A stretch of 64,000 nucleotides of DNA, taken from assembly GCA_964394975.1 (NCBI GenBank), contig CAYMZR010000001.1, positions 1 to 64,000 on the forward strand, written 5' to 3'. Below are positions 1-9,267 of this stretch, one piece after another (the first letter of the stretch is position 1; every line of letters starts with the position of its first letter). The DNA comes from UBA11996 sp964394975 (GTDB lineage Bacteria > Chloroflexota > Dehalococcoidia > Lucifugimonadales > UBA826). The notes beneath the pieces are model-generated. The model saw only the letters and a list, made by a program, of their open reading frames with translations, was not told where the DNA came from and searched no databases. Made by a program: the position numbers and the translations under genes.

Positions 1-722
1 GTGACGTCCAGCTGGTACTAGAGCAACTGATAATAGAAGTGAAAGAATTATTGGGCTTAAGCAGGCGAAATGAATCATTCAAATTCGAAGGTGAGATAGC
101 CTCAGTCAGAAAAAGTTGGTTTAAGGAATGGATGCCTCACCTACAATCGAATGAAACTCCGATCAGTCCTTATCGGGTCATCTGGGAATTAATGCAAAAT
201 ACGAACCCAGCAGAAACTATCGTCACCCATGATTCCGGTAGCCCCAGAGACCAAATAATGCCCTTTTACAACACAGTAAATCCCAATGGATTTATAGCAT
301 GGGGTAAATCAACGCAACTGGGATACAGTCTTGGGCTGGCTATGGGCGCGAGTATGGCAGAGCCCAATAAGGTTGCGATCAATTTAATAGGTGACTATGG
401 ATTCGGAATGGTTGGGCTAGACATCGAGACAGCCGTACGGGAAAAAATCCCTGTCTTCACCATCATTTTAAATAATTCGGCGATGGGCATTTACAGACCA
501 CATAACTTCCCGACAGCCAACGAACTTTATGGAACCAAATACACAACCGGCGATTATGCCAAAATAGCCGACGCACTAGGCAGCTATAACGAAATGGTGG
601 ACAATCCTGATGAAGTTGGTCCGGCAATAAAAAGATGCGTTGAGACCGTAAAATCAGGCAACACAGCAGTTCTGGAAGTCATGACCAAAGAAGAGCCATT
701 AATGCCTCACAGGATGTTTTAG
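1..722 (+). CDS. Thiamine-diphosphate-dependent enzyme, C-terminal part (5' truncated by window edge)
   Basis: This is the C-terminal catalytic half of a ThDP enzyme of the acetolactate synthase/benzoylformate decarboxylase type. The frame is open to the left window edge, so the gene starts outside; a GTG at 39 is internal. The ThDP/Mg-binding region is visible as GDYGFGM followed about 25 residues later by LNN. The family usually has GDG here, so the Gly to Tyr change in the first triplet is unusual. The context of G-K-S-T-Q-L-G-Y-S-L-G-L-A-M-G and the ETAVREKIPVF segment is typical of the ThDP-binding domain. Substrate cannot be deduced; the FAD/central domain lies outside. The gene ends 3 nt before the convergent sialidase-like gene. 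Confidence 0.8.
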   Translation, partial: DVQLVLEQLIIEVKELLGLSRRNESFKFEGEIASVRKSWFKEWMPHLQSNETPISPYRVIWELMQNTNPAETIVTHDSGSPRDQIMPFYNTVNPNGFIAWGKSTQLGYSLGLAMGASMAEPNKVAINLIGDYGFGMVGLDIETAVREKIPVFTIILNNSAMGIYRPHNFPTANELYGTKYTTGDYAKIADALGSYNEMVDNPDEVGPAIKRCVETVKSGNTAVLEVMTKEEPLMPHRMF

Positions 723-725
723 CAG

Positions 726-1805
726 TTAGGGTTTCCAGATCGTAGCAGCAATATATCTTTCGCCCTCAGCTGCATCGTTGTGATAATAAACCACAACTAC
801 TTTCCCGTCAGGTCTTTCTATAGCTTTCGGATATCCAACGTCATGATTCCCCGCATCATCGCGGATTATTATTTCCTTTCCCCAACTTTTCCCATCATCC
901 TCACTTACAACATAGCGAATTCCTGGACCCTTATCTCTGTACCCATAAATCAAACATAGTCTCTCGTCGGAAAGATAAAGTAGTGATGGCGGGTTTCCAG
1001 CGGACCCTGTTCCAAAAACAGGTTTCGACAAAAGTTCCCAACTAATTCCATTATCATCCGAATACATCAGATCAATCCAACCCTTGCCTTCGATTTCAGA
1101 GCGACATCGTATAGCGGTTAGTAGGCCTCCGGAGGAAAGTCGCACACTGGAAGGCATATTTTCTATTCCCGCTGGAAATTCTCGCAGCCAGGACACAAAT
1201 TGGAACGTGTGGCCTGCGTCGCTAGTCTCCACACAAAATACCCTACCCTGGTCACCATCAACCTTAGTAGCCGTCAGAAAGAATATACATTTATTTCCGT
1301 CAACTGCATCTGGAATTATGTCCGTCCTAGCCGCTATTCCTCCTAAATCAAACATCGGAAAAGAGTAGGGCCCCTGCCAAGTTCTACATCGATCGTTGGT
1401 TGTATAGAAATATGACTCACACGACCCCCTTATTCCAGTTCTTCCCATAAGAATCGTAAAGTCTGGTTTAGAAAAATCTATATGTCTATCAAAAGCTTTG
1501 GGAGGATTACTTCTACGATGAACTGGCCCAAGATCGATATTCATGTGCTCATCAGCACTTATTGCAACATCCCCTGGTGCATTTAGTGGCGCTTCTATCG
1601 TCTCCCAGCTTAATCCCCCGTCCCTACTGCGTGATTGCATCGTAATAAAAGGGCTGTCTTTATCTCTATAATGAAATCCACCTTCACAGCTATGGGACCC
1701 CAAAGTGAACCCAGTGACTATCTCATCTCCCCAATTCCATATACCGTAGTTCGCGGGCCACCCAGCGTATTCCCCGGGCTTTCTATAAACGGTGACATGT
1801 TTCAT
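726..1805 (-). CDS. Sialidase-like six-bladed propeller protein (BNR/Asp-box), copy A
   Basis: A 359-aa protein built from Asp-box (BNR) repeats, pattern S-x-D-x-G-x-x-W. The clearest is SRDGGLSW at residues 60-67; others are the SDDNGISW and SEDDGKSW segments and weaker ones near TNDRCRTW and SDAGHTF. This fold is shared by exo-sialidases and many other glycan-active or binding proteins, so the substrate is unknown. No signal peptide is visible at the N-terminus (MKHVTVYRK), suggesting a cytoplasmic location, which is unusual for a sialidase. It is a tandem paralog of the upstream gene (same length, same ends, roughly 70 % identical by eye). It is the last gene of a minus-strand run that starts with the DinB gene. 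No Shine-Dalgarno precedes its ATG. Confidence 0.8.
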   Translation of the reverse strand: MKHVTVYRKPGEYAGWPANYGIWNWGDEIVTGFTLGSHSCEGGFHYRDKDSPFITMQSRSRDGGLSWETIEAPLNAPGDVAISADEHMNIDLGPVHRRSNPPKAFDRHIDFSKPDFTILMGRTGIRGSCESYFYTTNDRCRTWQGPYSFPMFDLGGIAARTDIIPDAVDGNKCIFFLTATKVDGDQGRVFCVETSDAGHTFQFVSWLREFPAGIENMPSSVRLSSGGLLTAIRCRSEIEGKGWIDLMYSDDNGISWELLSKPVFGTGSAGNPPSLLYLSDERLCLIYGYRDKGPGIRYVVSEDDGKSWGKEIIIRDDAGNHDVGYPKAIERPDGKVVVVYYHNDAAEGERYIAATIWKP

Positions 1806-1830
1806 AGGTTTATATTACTTTATTGGATAT

Positions 1831-2910
1831 TTACGGCTTCCAGATAGTAGCAGCGATATATCTTTCGCTATCAGCGGTATCGTTGTAGTAATAAACTACA
1901 ACGACATTTCCATCCGGTCTCTCCACCACTCGCGGATATCCAACGTCGTGATTACCGGCATCATCCCGAATTATTATTTCCTCACTCCAACTTATTCCTT
2001 CATTTTTGCTAATCACATACCGGATGCCAGATCCTTCATCCCTGTAACCGTATATGAGACAAATTCTCCCATCATTTAGCTGAAGCATCGCCGGGGGATT
2101 CCCTCCAATTCCTGTACTATTGACTGGCTGCGACAATAAAACCCATGTAAGCCCTCCATCGCCAGAGCACATTAAATCTATCCAATCTCTATCGCCATTT
2201 GATGAGCGTGAACGAATCGCGCTGATAATTCTTCCGGAAGATAACTCCAGAGAAGATGGCATGATATCGAAACCTTCAGGGTCTTCCCTAATCCATGAAA
2301 CAAATTCGAATGAACGTCCAGCATCTTTTGTCTCTGCACAAAACACCCTACCCTCACCACCATCCGGCTTTGTGGCAGACAAAAACAATTTCGCACTTTT
2401 AGGATTTGAATTATCGGTGATGATGTCAGTACGGGCCGCTATACCGAGCTCCCCAAATATTGGAAATGAATATGGTCCATCCCATGAGTTACAGCGATTT
2501 TCAGAAATGTAGAAATAAGATTCGCAACCTTTCCTGAGTCCGGTTCTACCCATAAGTATCGCAAAGTCAGGATTGGTAAAATTGATATTTCTATCTAAAG
2601 GTTTTGGTGGGTTAGACCTCTCATGTACGGGTCCCAAAGACAGGTTCATATGTTCGTCAGCACTTATAGCTACCTTCCCTGGGGAAGCCAGAGGAGCCTT
2701 TATATTTTCCCAGCTTAGACCACCATCTCTGCTTCGAGATTGCATTGTAATAAATGGGCGATCCTTATCCCGGTAATGAAATCCACCGTCACTACTATGA
2801 AATCCGAGAGTAAACCCTGTGACGATCTCATCACCCCAGTTCCATATGCCATAGTTAGCTGGCCATCCGGCATACCTACCCGGCTCTTTATATACGATTA
2901 CGTGTTTCAC
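1831..2910 (-). CDS. Sialidase-like six-bladed propeller protein (BNR/Asp-box), copy B
   Basis: Tandem paralog of the gene at 726-1805: 359 aa, the same N-terminal MKHV and the same C-terminal YIAATIWKP, with substitutions spread evenly. Asp boxes include SRDGGLSW and SGDGGLTW; the last repeat is degraded (SKNEGISW). The start is GTG at 2910 without a clear Shine-Dalgarno. Only 25 nt separate the two copies, so they are probably cotranscribed. The divergence level indicates an old duplication that has been kept, so the copies probably have different specificities. Enzymatic activity is not proven by Asp boxes alone. Confidence 0.8.
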   Translation of the reverse strand: MKHVIVYKEPGRYAGWPANYGIWNWGDEIVTGFTLGFHSSDGGFHYRDKDRPFITMQSRSRDGGLSWENIKAPLASPGKVAISADEHMNLSLGPVHERSNPPKPLDRNINFTNPDFAILMGRTGLRKGCESYFYISENRCNSWDGPYSFPIFGELGIAARTDIITDNSNPKSAKLFLSATKPDGGEGRVFCAETKDAGRSFEFVSWIREDPEGFDIMPSSLELSSGRIISAIRSRSSNGDRDWIDLMCSGDGGLTWVLLSQPVNSTGIGGNPPAMLQLNDGRICLIYGYRDEGSGIRYVISKNEGISWSEEIIIRDDAGNHDVGYPRVVERPDGNVVVVYYYNDTADSERYIAATIWKP

Positions 2911-2983
2911 CGAGTTATATTAACGCAATCTTCCAGTCGGATACGGGGATTTAGAATATTGGGTAGTTCGCTATAATCCCAGT

Positions 2984-3421
2984 CTATTCCTGGTAGCGTG
3001 GATGCCAGCCAGGTCCTGCCCAGTTAGTAAGCTTTCTTGGGGTCAACTGTACCAATACCCTGGGCATGTGTTTGGTGTCCTCGTAATACTGATGACCTTC
3101 TTTTTCACCAAGGTATCTATGAGCCCAGTGTTCCCAGTCACCCATCCACTCAGCATCAAGAATTTTGGCATCTGTTTCTGCAATAACTCTAGTATAGGGA
3201 GCCACGTATGTATCTATGCAGAGCGATGTTTTCGGGTTCTCTTTAATATGACTTACCCATACCGCCTTACTTCGGCCTGCTACAAGAAATACATCCTTTT
3301 CATAGCTGTACCAGAGTGGATTTACATATGGGTAACCTTCTGCAGTGACAGTCCCCAGTTTCAAAATTTTTGATCCTGTAGTGAGAAAGTCTTCCATTTC
3401 ACCAATTCTAAGTTTTGGCAT
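2984..3421 (-). CDS. PPOX-type flavin/F420-binding protein
   Basis: A 145-aa single-domain protein of the pyridoxamine 5'-phosphate oxidase-like split-barrel class. Recognisable parts are the opening strand G-T-V-T-A-E-G-Y-P-Y-V-N-P-L-W-Y, the R-S-K-A-V-W-V-S-H-I-K-E-N-P cofactor-binding segment, and the terminal W-A-G-P-G-W-H-P-R-Y. Members bind FMN or F420 and reduce diverse small molecules; the cofactor cannot be fixed from sequence. The ATG is preceded by a strong AGGAGG, which fixes the start. It lies between the CaiB gene (72 nt downstream of it) and the sialidase-like pair, in the same orientation. Confidence 0.8.
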   Translation of the reverse strand: MPKLRIGEMEDFLTTGSKILKLGTVTAEGYPYVNPLWYSYEKDVFLVAGRSKAVWVSHIKENPKTSLCIDTYVAPYTRVIAETDAKILDAEWMGDWEHWAHRYLGEKEGHQYYEDTKHMPRVLVQLTPRKLTNWAGPGWHPRYQE

Positions 3422-3493
3422 TTACCACTCCTCCTAATCTAGTTGATAGAAAAACTTCCTGGTGGTTTCCCAGTTCAGGCAATCTTTTATTCT

Positions 3494-5977
3494 TTACCTA
3501 CCACCAAGCAAACTACGGGAGGTTACTCCTTTATCATACAACCCTTCAATCTCTTTTTCTAAGTAACCTAATTCAGACAAAATCTCGTCGCTATCAGCGC
3601 CGAAACATGGTCCCGATTTTGTAGGCAATTCTGTCCGGCGCCTCGCTCTCCATGAGGGACGCGATACCAGATGTTCGCCTGCGATATCGTGAGCTACTGT
3701 GATGAAATTTCCCCTTTCTAGCATATGAGGATCATTCATAAGCAACGCGGGCGACATTACTGGAGCTGCGCAAATACCTGCATTCTGAAATATTTTGGAT
3801 ATTTCTTCGGCGTCCTGATTTTTAGCCCATTCTGCAATCACATCATCAATTTCTTCAACGTATTTTCTTCTATCTGCAGATTTTGCGAATCTCTTATCTT
3901 TCAACCTGTCTTCGCCAATAATCTCAACAATATTTTCCCATTCTTCATCTGTTTGGCAATCGATAGCGACCCACCTGTCAAAGGCGTAGTCGACAATTTC
4001 TGGGTTTGGGCTCCGTGCTAAAAGGCCCATTATTGGTCTACCTTCTTTATCTGGAAGAGTTTCATACACGTTGTGGGGGGCAGATTTGAGGTGTCTGGGA
4101 CTAGTCCGTACAGGCAGTTCAATTCCCAGAGACTCTGCAACAAAGTACTCACCCACCAATCCGGTAACACCATCCCTTTGAGGGATTACACAATACATAC
4201 CTTCTCCTGTTTTTTCTCTGTGAACCAGAGAGGCTATAACGGACGCAGCGCAGGCTGACCCAGCGATGGGATCTCCATAAGATATTCCTGATTTATGGGG
4301 AGGGCCACCTTCATATCCCTGCAAGGCTACCAATCCACCCATTTGTTCAATTGTGGGCCCGAAACCTACCCTTGAAGAATCTGGACCCTGATGGCCAAAA
4401 CCTGGCATAGATATGTAGATTAAATCAGGCTTTATCGCCTTCAAATCTTCGTATGACAAACCGTTTCTTCCAGCAACTCCTGAAGACCAGTTTTCAACAA
4501 ATACATCCGCTGTTTCAACTAGTTTTTTTAAAATTCCCACACCTTCTGGCTTTTTAATGTCAAGTGATAATCCCTTTTTCCCTCTGTTGTATTCATTGAA
4601 ATATGGAGCCAGATCTATGTCTGGGTTTTTCCGGGCACCCCCTGCGGTTCTAACTGGATCGGGAAATGTAGGCCCCTCGACCTTTACGACGTCGGCTCCC
4701 ATGTCCGCCAAGAATCTGCACCCGTAAGGTCCTGACCACACCTGGGTTATATCAACTACCCTAATACCCTCTAATGGCATAGGGAGATCTTCGGGTTTGA
4801 AAGATAACTTTTCTGTTGACTCTCTTTCTGACAGCCTCCTTTTTTCCTCATCCGTGTGCTGTCCTATCTCAGGAGCCGGTTCGAATACTCCTCGGTCACC
4901 GTTAAACCCAATTGGGCCTGAAGGATATAAGTGAGTCCCCAATGAAGGATGATCAACCTCATTCCAAAAACCAGTCACTTGATGGTTAGGCCACTCAATC
5001 AAGTCCCTTGGTGTTGGTATCATTCCAAATGGAGCCCGGTGTTGATCTGCTATTTCAAAAATCTCTTTCGCCGTTTTGGTTGCAGTAAATTCAGGAACAA
5101 GAACTCTTAGCAAATCGTCTGACTCTTGATTCCAGCCTCCAGTGTTGAATATAGGATCCTCCTTCATTTCAGAGTGCCCCATAGCGTCCAATACCGATTT
5201 AGTCTGACGTGGCATTGATGCAACACCTATCCAACCATCCAAACATTCATAAATACCCCAAAGAGCTCTGGGATTATTACCGCTTCGAGTCTGTTCACCG
5301 CCAAACCACATCGCCGATGGCCCCCCGCCTTCCAAAGTCGCAGCCTGAATTTCCTGGACGGAAAGATCAAATAGTTCTCCCGTTCCGGAACTTTTGGCAG
5401 AATAGATTCCTGCCAGTAGTGACCCAAACCCTTGAACCCCACTTTGGTAGTAAGGTTGATGCCCTACAGTGAAAAGAGGAGGTTTATCAACATCCCCAGC
5501 CAAGTACATTTGACCACCTGATGCAGCAGCAGTTATTGAAGTGGCCTTCCAATTAGCTTGAGGACCCGACTGGCCATATGGAGTAATCTGAGCTACCGAT
5601 AAATCTTTTTTCAAATTGCACAACTTGTCTAAATCTATCCCGTAGCCAGCAAGGTGACCCGGTGGGTAACTTTCAAGAATCCCGTCAGAAGAAAGTATGA
5701 GGTCTCTCAACAATACGAGGTCGGAATCGTTATCGAAATCAATGACAACAGATTTCTTACTACCACCAAGGTAAGCAAAGAGTATGCTTTTCTCAGGATC
5801 TTCAATTTCATCAGGCCACGGCGGCTTCCATCTCAGGTTATGACCTTGTGGAGGTTCTATCACTATCACTTCAGCACCGTAAATAGCGAAAAGCTTTGCC
5901 GCATAGGCAGTGGAAACATCTATTCCGATTTCTATTATTTTTAGGCCACTTAAAACTTGACTGTTATCTAGACTCAC
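3494..5977 (-). CDS. Double-domain CaiB/BaiF family CoA transferase
   Basis: An 827-aa protein made of two full-length family III CoA-transferase domains in tandem. Domain 1 spans about residues 8-370 (L-S-G-L-K-I-I-E-I-G opening, G-A-E-V-I-V-I-E-P-P). Domain 2 spans about 402-800 (L-E-G-I-R-V-V-D-I-T, G-A-D-V-V-K-V-E-G-P). Family III enzymes use a catalytic Asp to form an acyl-anhydride. Domain 2 keeps it in S-Y-G-D-P-I-A-G. At the corresponding place domain 1 reads V-G-H-Q-P-Y-Y-Q-S-G, with no acidic residue, so domain 1 may be catalytically dead and structural. The usual family enzyme is a dimer of ~400-aa chains; this fusion would be a built-in asymmetric dimer. Start GTG at 5977 with AAAGG 8 nt upstream. 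It follows the DinB gene by 22 nt. Confidence 0.88.
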   Translation of the reverse strand: MSLDNSQVLSGLKIIEIGIDVSTAYAAKLFAIYGAEVIVIEPPQGHNLRWKPPWPDEIEDPEKSILFAYLGGSKKSVVIDFDNDSDLVLLRDLILSSDGILESYPPGHLAGYGIDLDKLCNLKKDLSVAQITPYGQSGPQANWKATSITAAASGGQMYLAGDVDKPPLFTVGHQPYYQSGVQGFGSLLAGIYSAKSSGTGELFDLSVQEIQAATLEGGGPSAMWFGGEQTRSGNNPRALWGIYECLDGWIGVASMPRQTKSVLDAMGHSEMKEDPIFNTGGWNQESDDLLRVLVPEFTATKTAKEIFEIADQHRAPFGMIPTPRDLIEWPNHQVTGFWNEVDHPSLGTHLYPSGPIGFNGDRGVFEPAPEIGQHTDEEKRRLSERESTEKLSFKPEDLPMPLEGIRVVDITQVWSGPYGCRFLADMGADVVKVEGPTFPDPVRTAGGARKNPDIDLAPYFNEYNRGKKGLSLDIKKPEGVGILKKLVETADVFVENWSSGVAGRNGLSYEDLKAIKPDLIYISMPGFGHQGPDSSRVGFGPTIEQMGGLVALQGYEGGPPHKSGISYGDPIAGSACAASVIASLVHREKTGEGMYCVIPQRDGVTGLVGEYFVAESLGIELPVRTSPRHLKSAPHNVYETLPDKEGRPIMGLLARSPNPEIVDYAFDRWVAIDCQTDEEWENIVEIIGEDRLKDKRFAKSADRRKYVEEIDDVIAEWAKNQDAEEISKIFQNAGICAAPVMSPALLMNDPHMLERGNFITVAHDIAGEHLVSRPSWRARRRTELPTKSGPCFGADSDEILSELGYLEKEIEGLYDKGVTSRSLLGGR

Positions 5978-5999
5978 GTGTTAAACCTTTGTGAAAGGG

Positions 6000-6518
6000 T
6001 TACATCCCCCGGATAATCCCTCGAATATATCCTATCTGACCAAGATGTTGAACTGGTTCGATAATCATATGGGCCAAAACCCCGCCTTTAGTTACCTCTG
6101 GTAGTTGGAGATGCAAGCGCTCGAAAGGACATCTTTTATCCATTTCGTCAGGGTCAATGGTTCTTACGCATTCCAGTGTTTCCGCCCTCACAGCCTTATA
6201 ATAGGCAAGCAGATTTTCTAAGGAAATGGCCGGCATATCTTTCACCTGCTGGGCGCTGTAGCCAACCCCAACATCTTCTGCAGGGATTCCAAATTTTTCT
6301 GCCCACCCTCCCCTTATCCACAATTGTTCCCCTTCACGAACGCCCAAGTTCAATAAAATGTCCTCTGCCCGAGATGCATGCCATAAAGCAAAATCAATAT
6401 GATGCGATTCTTCTGAAGGCATAAAACGCCTTTCTTCATCTGTTAATCCGCCCACGAGTCTTTCTGTTTCAGATTCATATTCATCAAATTGGAGTTTCAA
6501 TATTTCTCTAAAATCCAT
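6000..6518 (-). CDS. DinB-like four-helix metal-binding protein
   Basis: A 172-aa DinB/YfiT-type protein. The three histidines expected for the metal site are seen at H47 (F-A-L-W-H-A-S-R), H150 and H158 (V-L-A-H-M-I-I-E-P-V-Q-H-L-G-Q). Members of this superfamily are thiol-dependent transferases (bacillithiol, mycothiol or glutathione) or of unknown role. It is the first gene of a minus-strand group continuing into the CoA transferase. It is divergent from the SDR gene, with 113 nt between the two starts. Function beyond the fold is not assignable. Confidence 0.75.
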   Translation of the reverse strand: MDFREILKLQFDEYESETERLVGGLTDEERRFMPSEESHHIDFALWHASRAEDILLNLGVREGEQLWIRGGWAEKFGIPAEDVGVGYSAQQVKDMPAISLENLLAYYKAVRAETLECVRTIDPDEMDKRCPFERLHLQLPEVTKGGVLAHMIIEPVQHLGQIGYIRGIIRGM

Positions 6519-6631
6519 AGAATCACCTTTAAATAAATGTTTTTGTATCTTCTCTACCTATTTGAAATTCAGAGCATGATACAAAATAAACAATCAATGG
6601 GCTACAAAAGATTTCGTGTTTGGAGGTCAAT

Positions 6632-7372
6632 ATGAGACTAGAAGGCAAAACAGCCATAGTCACTGGAGCAAGCAATGGAATGGGTTCGTCGGAATCCAAA
6701 TTGTTTGCAAAAGAAGGAGCTAACGTGGTTTTAGCCGACGTAGATTCAGAATCTGGACAACGGTTAGTGGAAGAAATTTCTGAAGGTGGCGGTCAGGCAC
6801 ACTTTGAAATGTGTGATGTTTCAAGTGAAGATAATTGGCAAGCTATGTCCGACAATGTACTTAGTAAATATGGCTCTGTAGATATCTTGGTAAATAACGC
6901 TGGGATTAGCAGTACCTCCACATCAGATTTACTGAGTACCGATGCATGGAACAACATTATGGAAGTCAACTCCACAGGCGTCTTTTTGGGCACAAAAACG
7001 GCCGCCGAAATTATGAAATCTCAAGGGGGTGGATCGATTGTGAACATTTCCTCCATAATGGGATTTGTGGGAGGGGAATACGGACATCCCGCCTATCATG
7101 CTTCCAAGGGTTCCGTTCGAATTTTTAGTAAGGCTATGGCGGTCAGATACGGACCTTATGGTGTAAGAGTAAACACAGTACATCCAGGCTTTATGCCCCC
7201 AATGACCTCTTCAGATCATGGAGCAGCCAGCAAACGAGATGAGTATGTGGCTCAAACACCATTGCGGCATCCGGATGATGTTGCCAGGACAGTTCTTTTT
7301 TTAGCTTCTGACGAAGCATCCTTTGTAACGGGAACAGAATTGGTTATAGATGGCGGCTACATTGCTCAATAA
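6632..7372 (+). CDS. Short-chain dehydrogenase/reductase (SDR)
   Basis: A classical SDR of 246 aa. It has the NAD(P)-binding TGASNGMG at residues 11-18, NNAG at 88-91, the catalytic Ser in the NISS segment near 140, and the catalytic Tyr155/Lys159 pair in P-A-Y-H-A-S-K. An acidic residue after strand 2 (L-A-D-V-D) suggests NAD rather than NADP. The ATG at 6632 is chosen because GGAGG sits at 6622-6626; a TTG at 6620 would place that ribosome site inside the gene. It opens the plus-strand cluster SDR-ThuA-Gfo/Idh-HpcH, and probably oxidises a sugar- or acid-derived alcohol there. Substrate unknown. Confidence 0.9.
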   Translation: MRLEGKTAIVTGASNGMGSSESKLFAKEGANVVLADVDSESGQRLVEEISEGGGQAHFEMCDVSSEDNWQAMSDNVLSKYGSVDILVNNAGISSTSTSDLLSTDAWNNIMEVNSTGVFLGTKTAAEIMKSQGGGSIVNISSIMGFVGGEYGHPAYHASKGSVRIFSKAMAVRYGPYGVRVNTVHPGFMPPMTSSDHGAASKRDEYVAQTPLRHPDDVARTVLFLASDEASFVTGTELVIDGGYIAQ

Positions 7373-7390
7373 TTCAAAAAGGAACAGGAT

Positions 7391-8065
7391 ATGACAAAAT
7401 CGGCTTTGATGGTCTGGGGAGGATGGGCGGGACATTCACCTAAGGAATGCACCGAATTTTTTGGCCCATGGCTTGAAAGCGAAGGATACACGGTGACTAT
7501 ATCTGACACTCTAGACGCCTATCTGGATTTGGAACATTTGAAATCTCTTGATTTAATAATACCCATTTGGACTCAAGGGTCTTTGAGGCAGCAACAAACC
7601 AACAATTTACTCGAGGCGATACATCAGGGAGTTGGAATAGGTGGGTGGCATGGATGTATGGGGGATTCGTTCCGCGACAACGTAGACTATCAATTTATGG
7701 TTGGGGGGCAATGGGTAGCACACCCAGGAGGTTACATCCCCTATAAAGTTAATATTTCAGACTCCAAAGACCCCATAACAAAGGGACTGAAGGATTTTGA
7801 GGTAGACACGGAGCAGTATTACATGCATGTGGACCCCAGCAATCAGGTGTTGGCAACCACCACATTTAAAGGGGATCAAATCATTAGTTCCACAGCCCCT
7901 TACGAAGCCAAATGGATTGAAGATTGTGTAATGCCTGTTGTATGGAAAAGAAATTGGGGAAAGGGAAAAGTATTTTACTCGGCACTCGGTCACAAAATGG
8001 AAGATTTTGACGTCCCTGAAGTTTTGGAAATTACCAAACGGGGAATATTATGGGCAAGCCGATAA
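7391..8065 (+). CDS. ThuA-like domain protein
   Basis: A 224-aa protein of the ThuA family (class I glutamine-amidotransferase-like fold, named after the trehalose-utilization protein). Visible hallmarks are the opening M-V-W-G-G-W-A-G-H, the central G-I-G-G-W-H-G-C-M-G-D, the following Q-F-M-V-G-G-Q-W-V-A-H-P-G, and the terminal F-Y-S-A-L-G-H segment. ThuA proteins commonly sit beside Gfo/Idh/MocA oxidoreductases in carbohydrate catabolic operons, exactly as here. Biochemical role in most organisms is unsettled. It starts 18 nt after the SDR stop with AGGAACAGG upstream, so it is likely cotranscribed. Confidence 0.85.
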   Translation: MTKSALMVWGGWAGHSPKECTEFFGPWLESEGYTVTISDTLDAYLDLEHLKSLDLIIPIWTQGSLRQQQTNNLLEAIHQGVGIGGWHGCMGDSFRDNVDYQFMVGGQWVAHPGGYIPYKVNISDSKDPITKGLKDFEVDTEQYYMHVDPSNQVLATTTFKGDQIISSTAPYEAKWIEDCVMPVVWKRNWGKGKVFYSALGHKMEDFDVPEVLEITKRGILWASR

Positions 8066-8087
8066 AAACTATAGATAGGTGAAGGCA

Positions 8088-9176
8088 ATGAACATAGGCA
8101 TCATCGGATGTGGCAACATCAGCGACCAGTATCTTACAAATATTCCTGGATTACCTGGAATTAACGTACAAGCATGTGCAGACATAGTTATGGAAAGGGC
8201 AAAGGCAAGATCATTGGAATATGGTATTCCAGAGTTCCTAGAAGTCGACGAACTCCTCGAGAGAGATGACATAGAACTGGTCGTGAATTTAACGATCCCT
8301 AAAGCTCACAGGGAAGTATCAACTCGAATAATTAATGCCGGCAAGCATACCTACAGTGAAAAACCACTAGCAATACAACGGTCAGATGGTTCAAGAATAC
8401 TCGAGTCTGCGAAGAAGCGTAATATGATGGCAGGGTGTGCCCCGGACACATTCTTAGGGGGCGGTATCCAGACTTGTAGAAATTTGATCGACCAGGGGGC
8501 GATAGGAGAGCCTATAGCCGCTACCGCTTTCATGACAAACCATGGACATGAGCATTGGCATCCGAATCCAGGATTTTATTATGAAGTCGGCGGTGGGCCG
8601 ATGTTGGATATGGGGCCTTACTATCTAACAGCCCTTATCAACCTGATGGGCCCTATTACTTCTGTGACCGGAATGACAAGAAAGACATTCAATGAAAGAA
8701 CTATCACATCTGAACCTTTAAATGGCACCAAAATTGATGTCGAAATTCCAACTCATGCAACAGCATCCATGCGGTTCGACAACGGGGCGATAGGAACAAT
8801 CATCACCAGTTTCGATATCTGGGGATCTCAACTTCCTAGGATCGAAATTTATGGTACTGAAGGATCTTTGTCAGTGCCGGATCCAAATACATTTGAGGGG
8901 CCAGTATGGATCCAATCGGGATATCAAAAAAACTGGAGTTCCATAAAATTAACCCACCCGATAGGGGGTCGAGGTCTTGGCGTGGCCGATATGGCGTACG
9001 CTATCAGAGAATCAAGACAACCAAGAGCAGACATTTCACTGGCCTACCATGTTCTGGATGTAATGGAATCCATAAACGACTCATCAAAGCAAGAAAATCA
9101 TGTTTCGATTTCATCGGTCTGCCAACAACCCCCCCTTCTAAAACCAGGGTGGATTGAGGGCAATTTCACTGAATAA
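8088..9176 (+). CDS. Gfo/Idh/MocA family NAD(P)-dependent oxidoreductase
   Basis: A 362-aa sugar-type dehydrogenase. The N-terminal Rossmann domain begins I-G-I-I-G-C-G-N-I-S. The family E-K-P motif is at residues 91-93 (H-T-Y-S-E-K-P-L-A), with its Lys expected in catalysis. The C-terminal alpha/beta domain contains G-G-G-P-M-L-D-M-G-P-Y, usual for glucose-fructose-oxidoreductase relatives. The start at 8088 is preferred over a GTG at 8079 because AGGTG lies 6 nt before the ATG. It follows ThuA by 22 nt. The pair probably acts on a sugar or polyol derivative in the same pathway. Confidence 0.9.
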   Translation: MNIGIIGCGNISDQYLTNIPGLPGINVQACADIVMERAKARSLEYGIPEFLEVDELLERDDIELVVNLTIPKAHREVSTRIINAGKHTYSEKPLAIQRSDGSRILESAKKRNMMAGCAPDTFLGGGIQTCRNLIDQGAIGEPIAATAFMTNHGHEHWHPNPGFYYEVGGGPMLDMGPYYLTALINLMGPITSVTGMTRKTFNERTITSEPLNGTKIDVEIPTHATASMRFDNGAIGTIITSFDIWGSQLPRIEIYGTEGSLSVPDPNTFEGPVWIQSGYQKNWSSIKLTHPIGGRGLGVADMAYAIRESRQPRADISLAYHVLDVMESINDSSKQENHVSISSVCQQPPLLKPGWIEGNFTE

Positions 9177-9267
9177 CATGATCCTAAATTCTTGGCCGAC
9201 CAATACAATAAATTGCGTAATCCGAAGCTTCGATTAGAATATCAACAAATGAGAGGGAGGACAAAAT

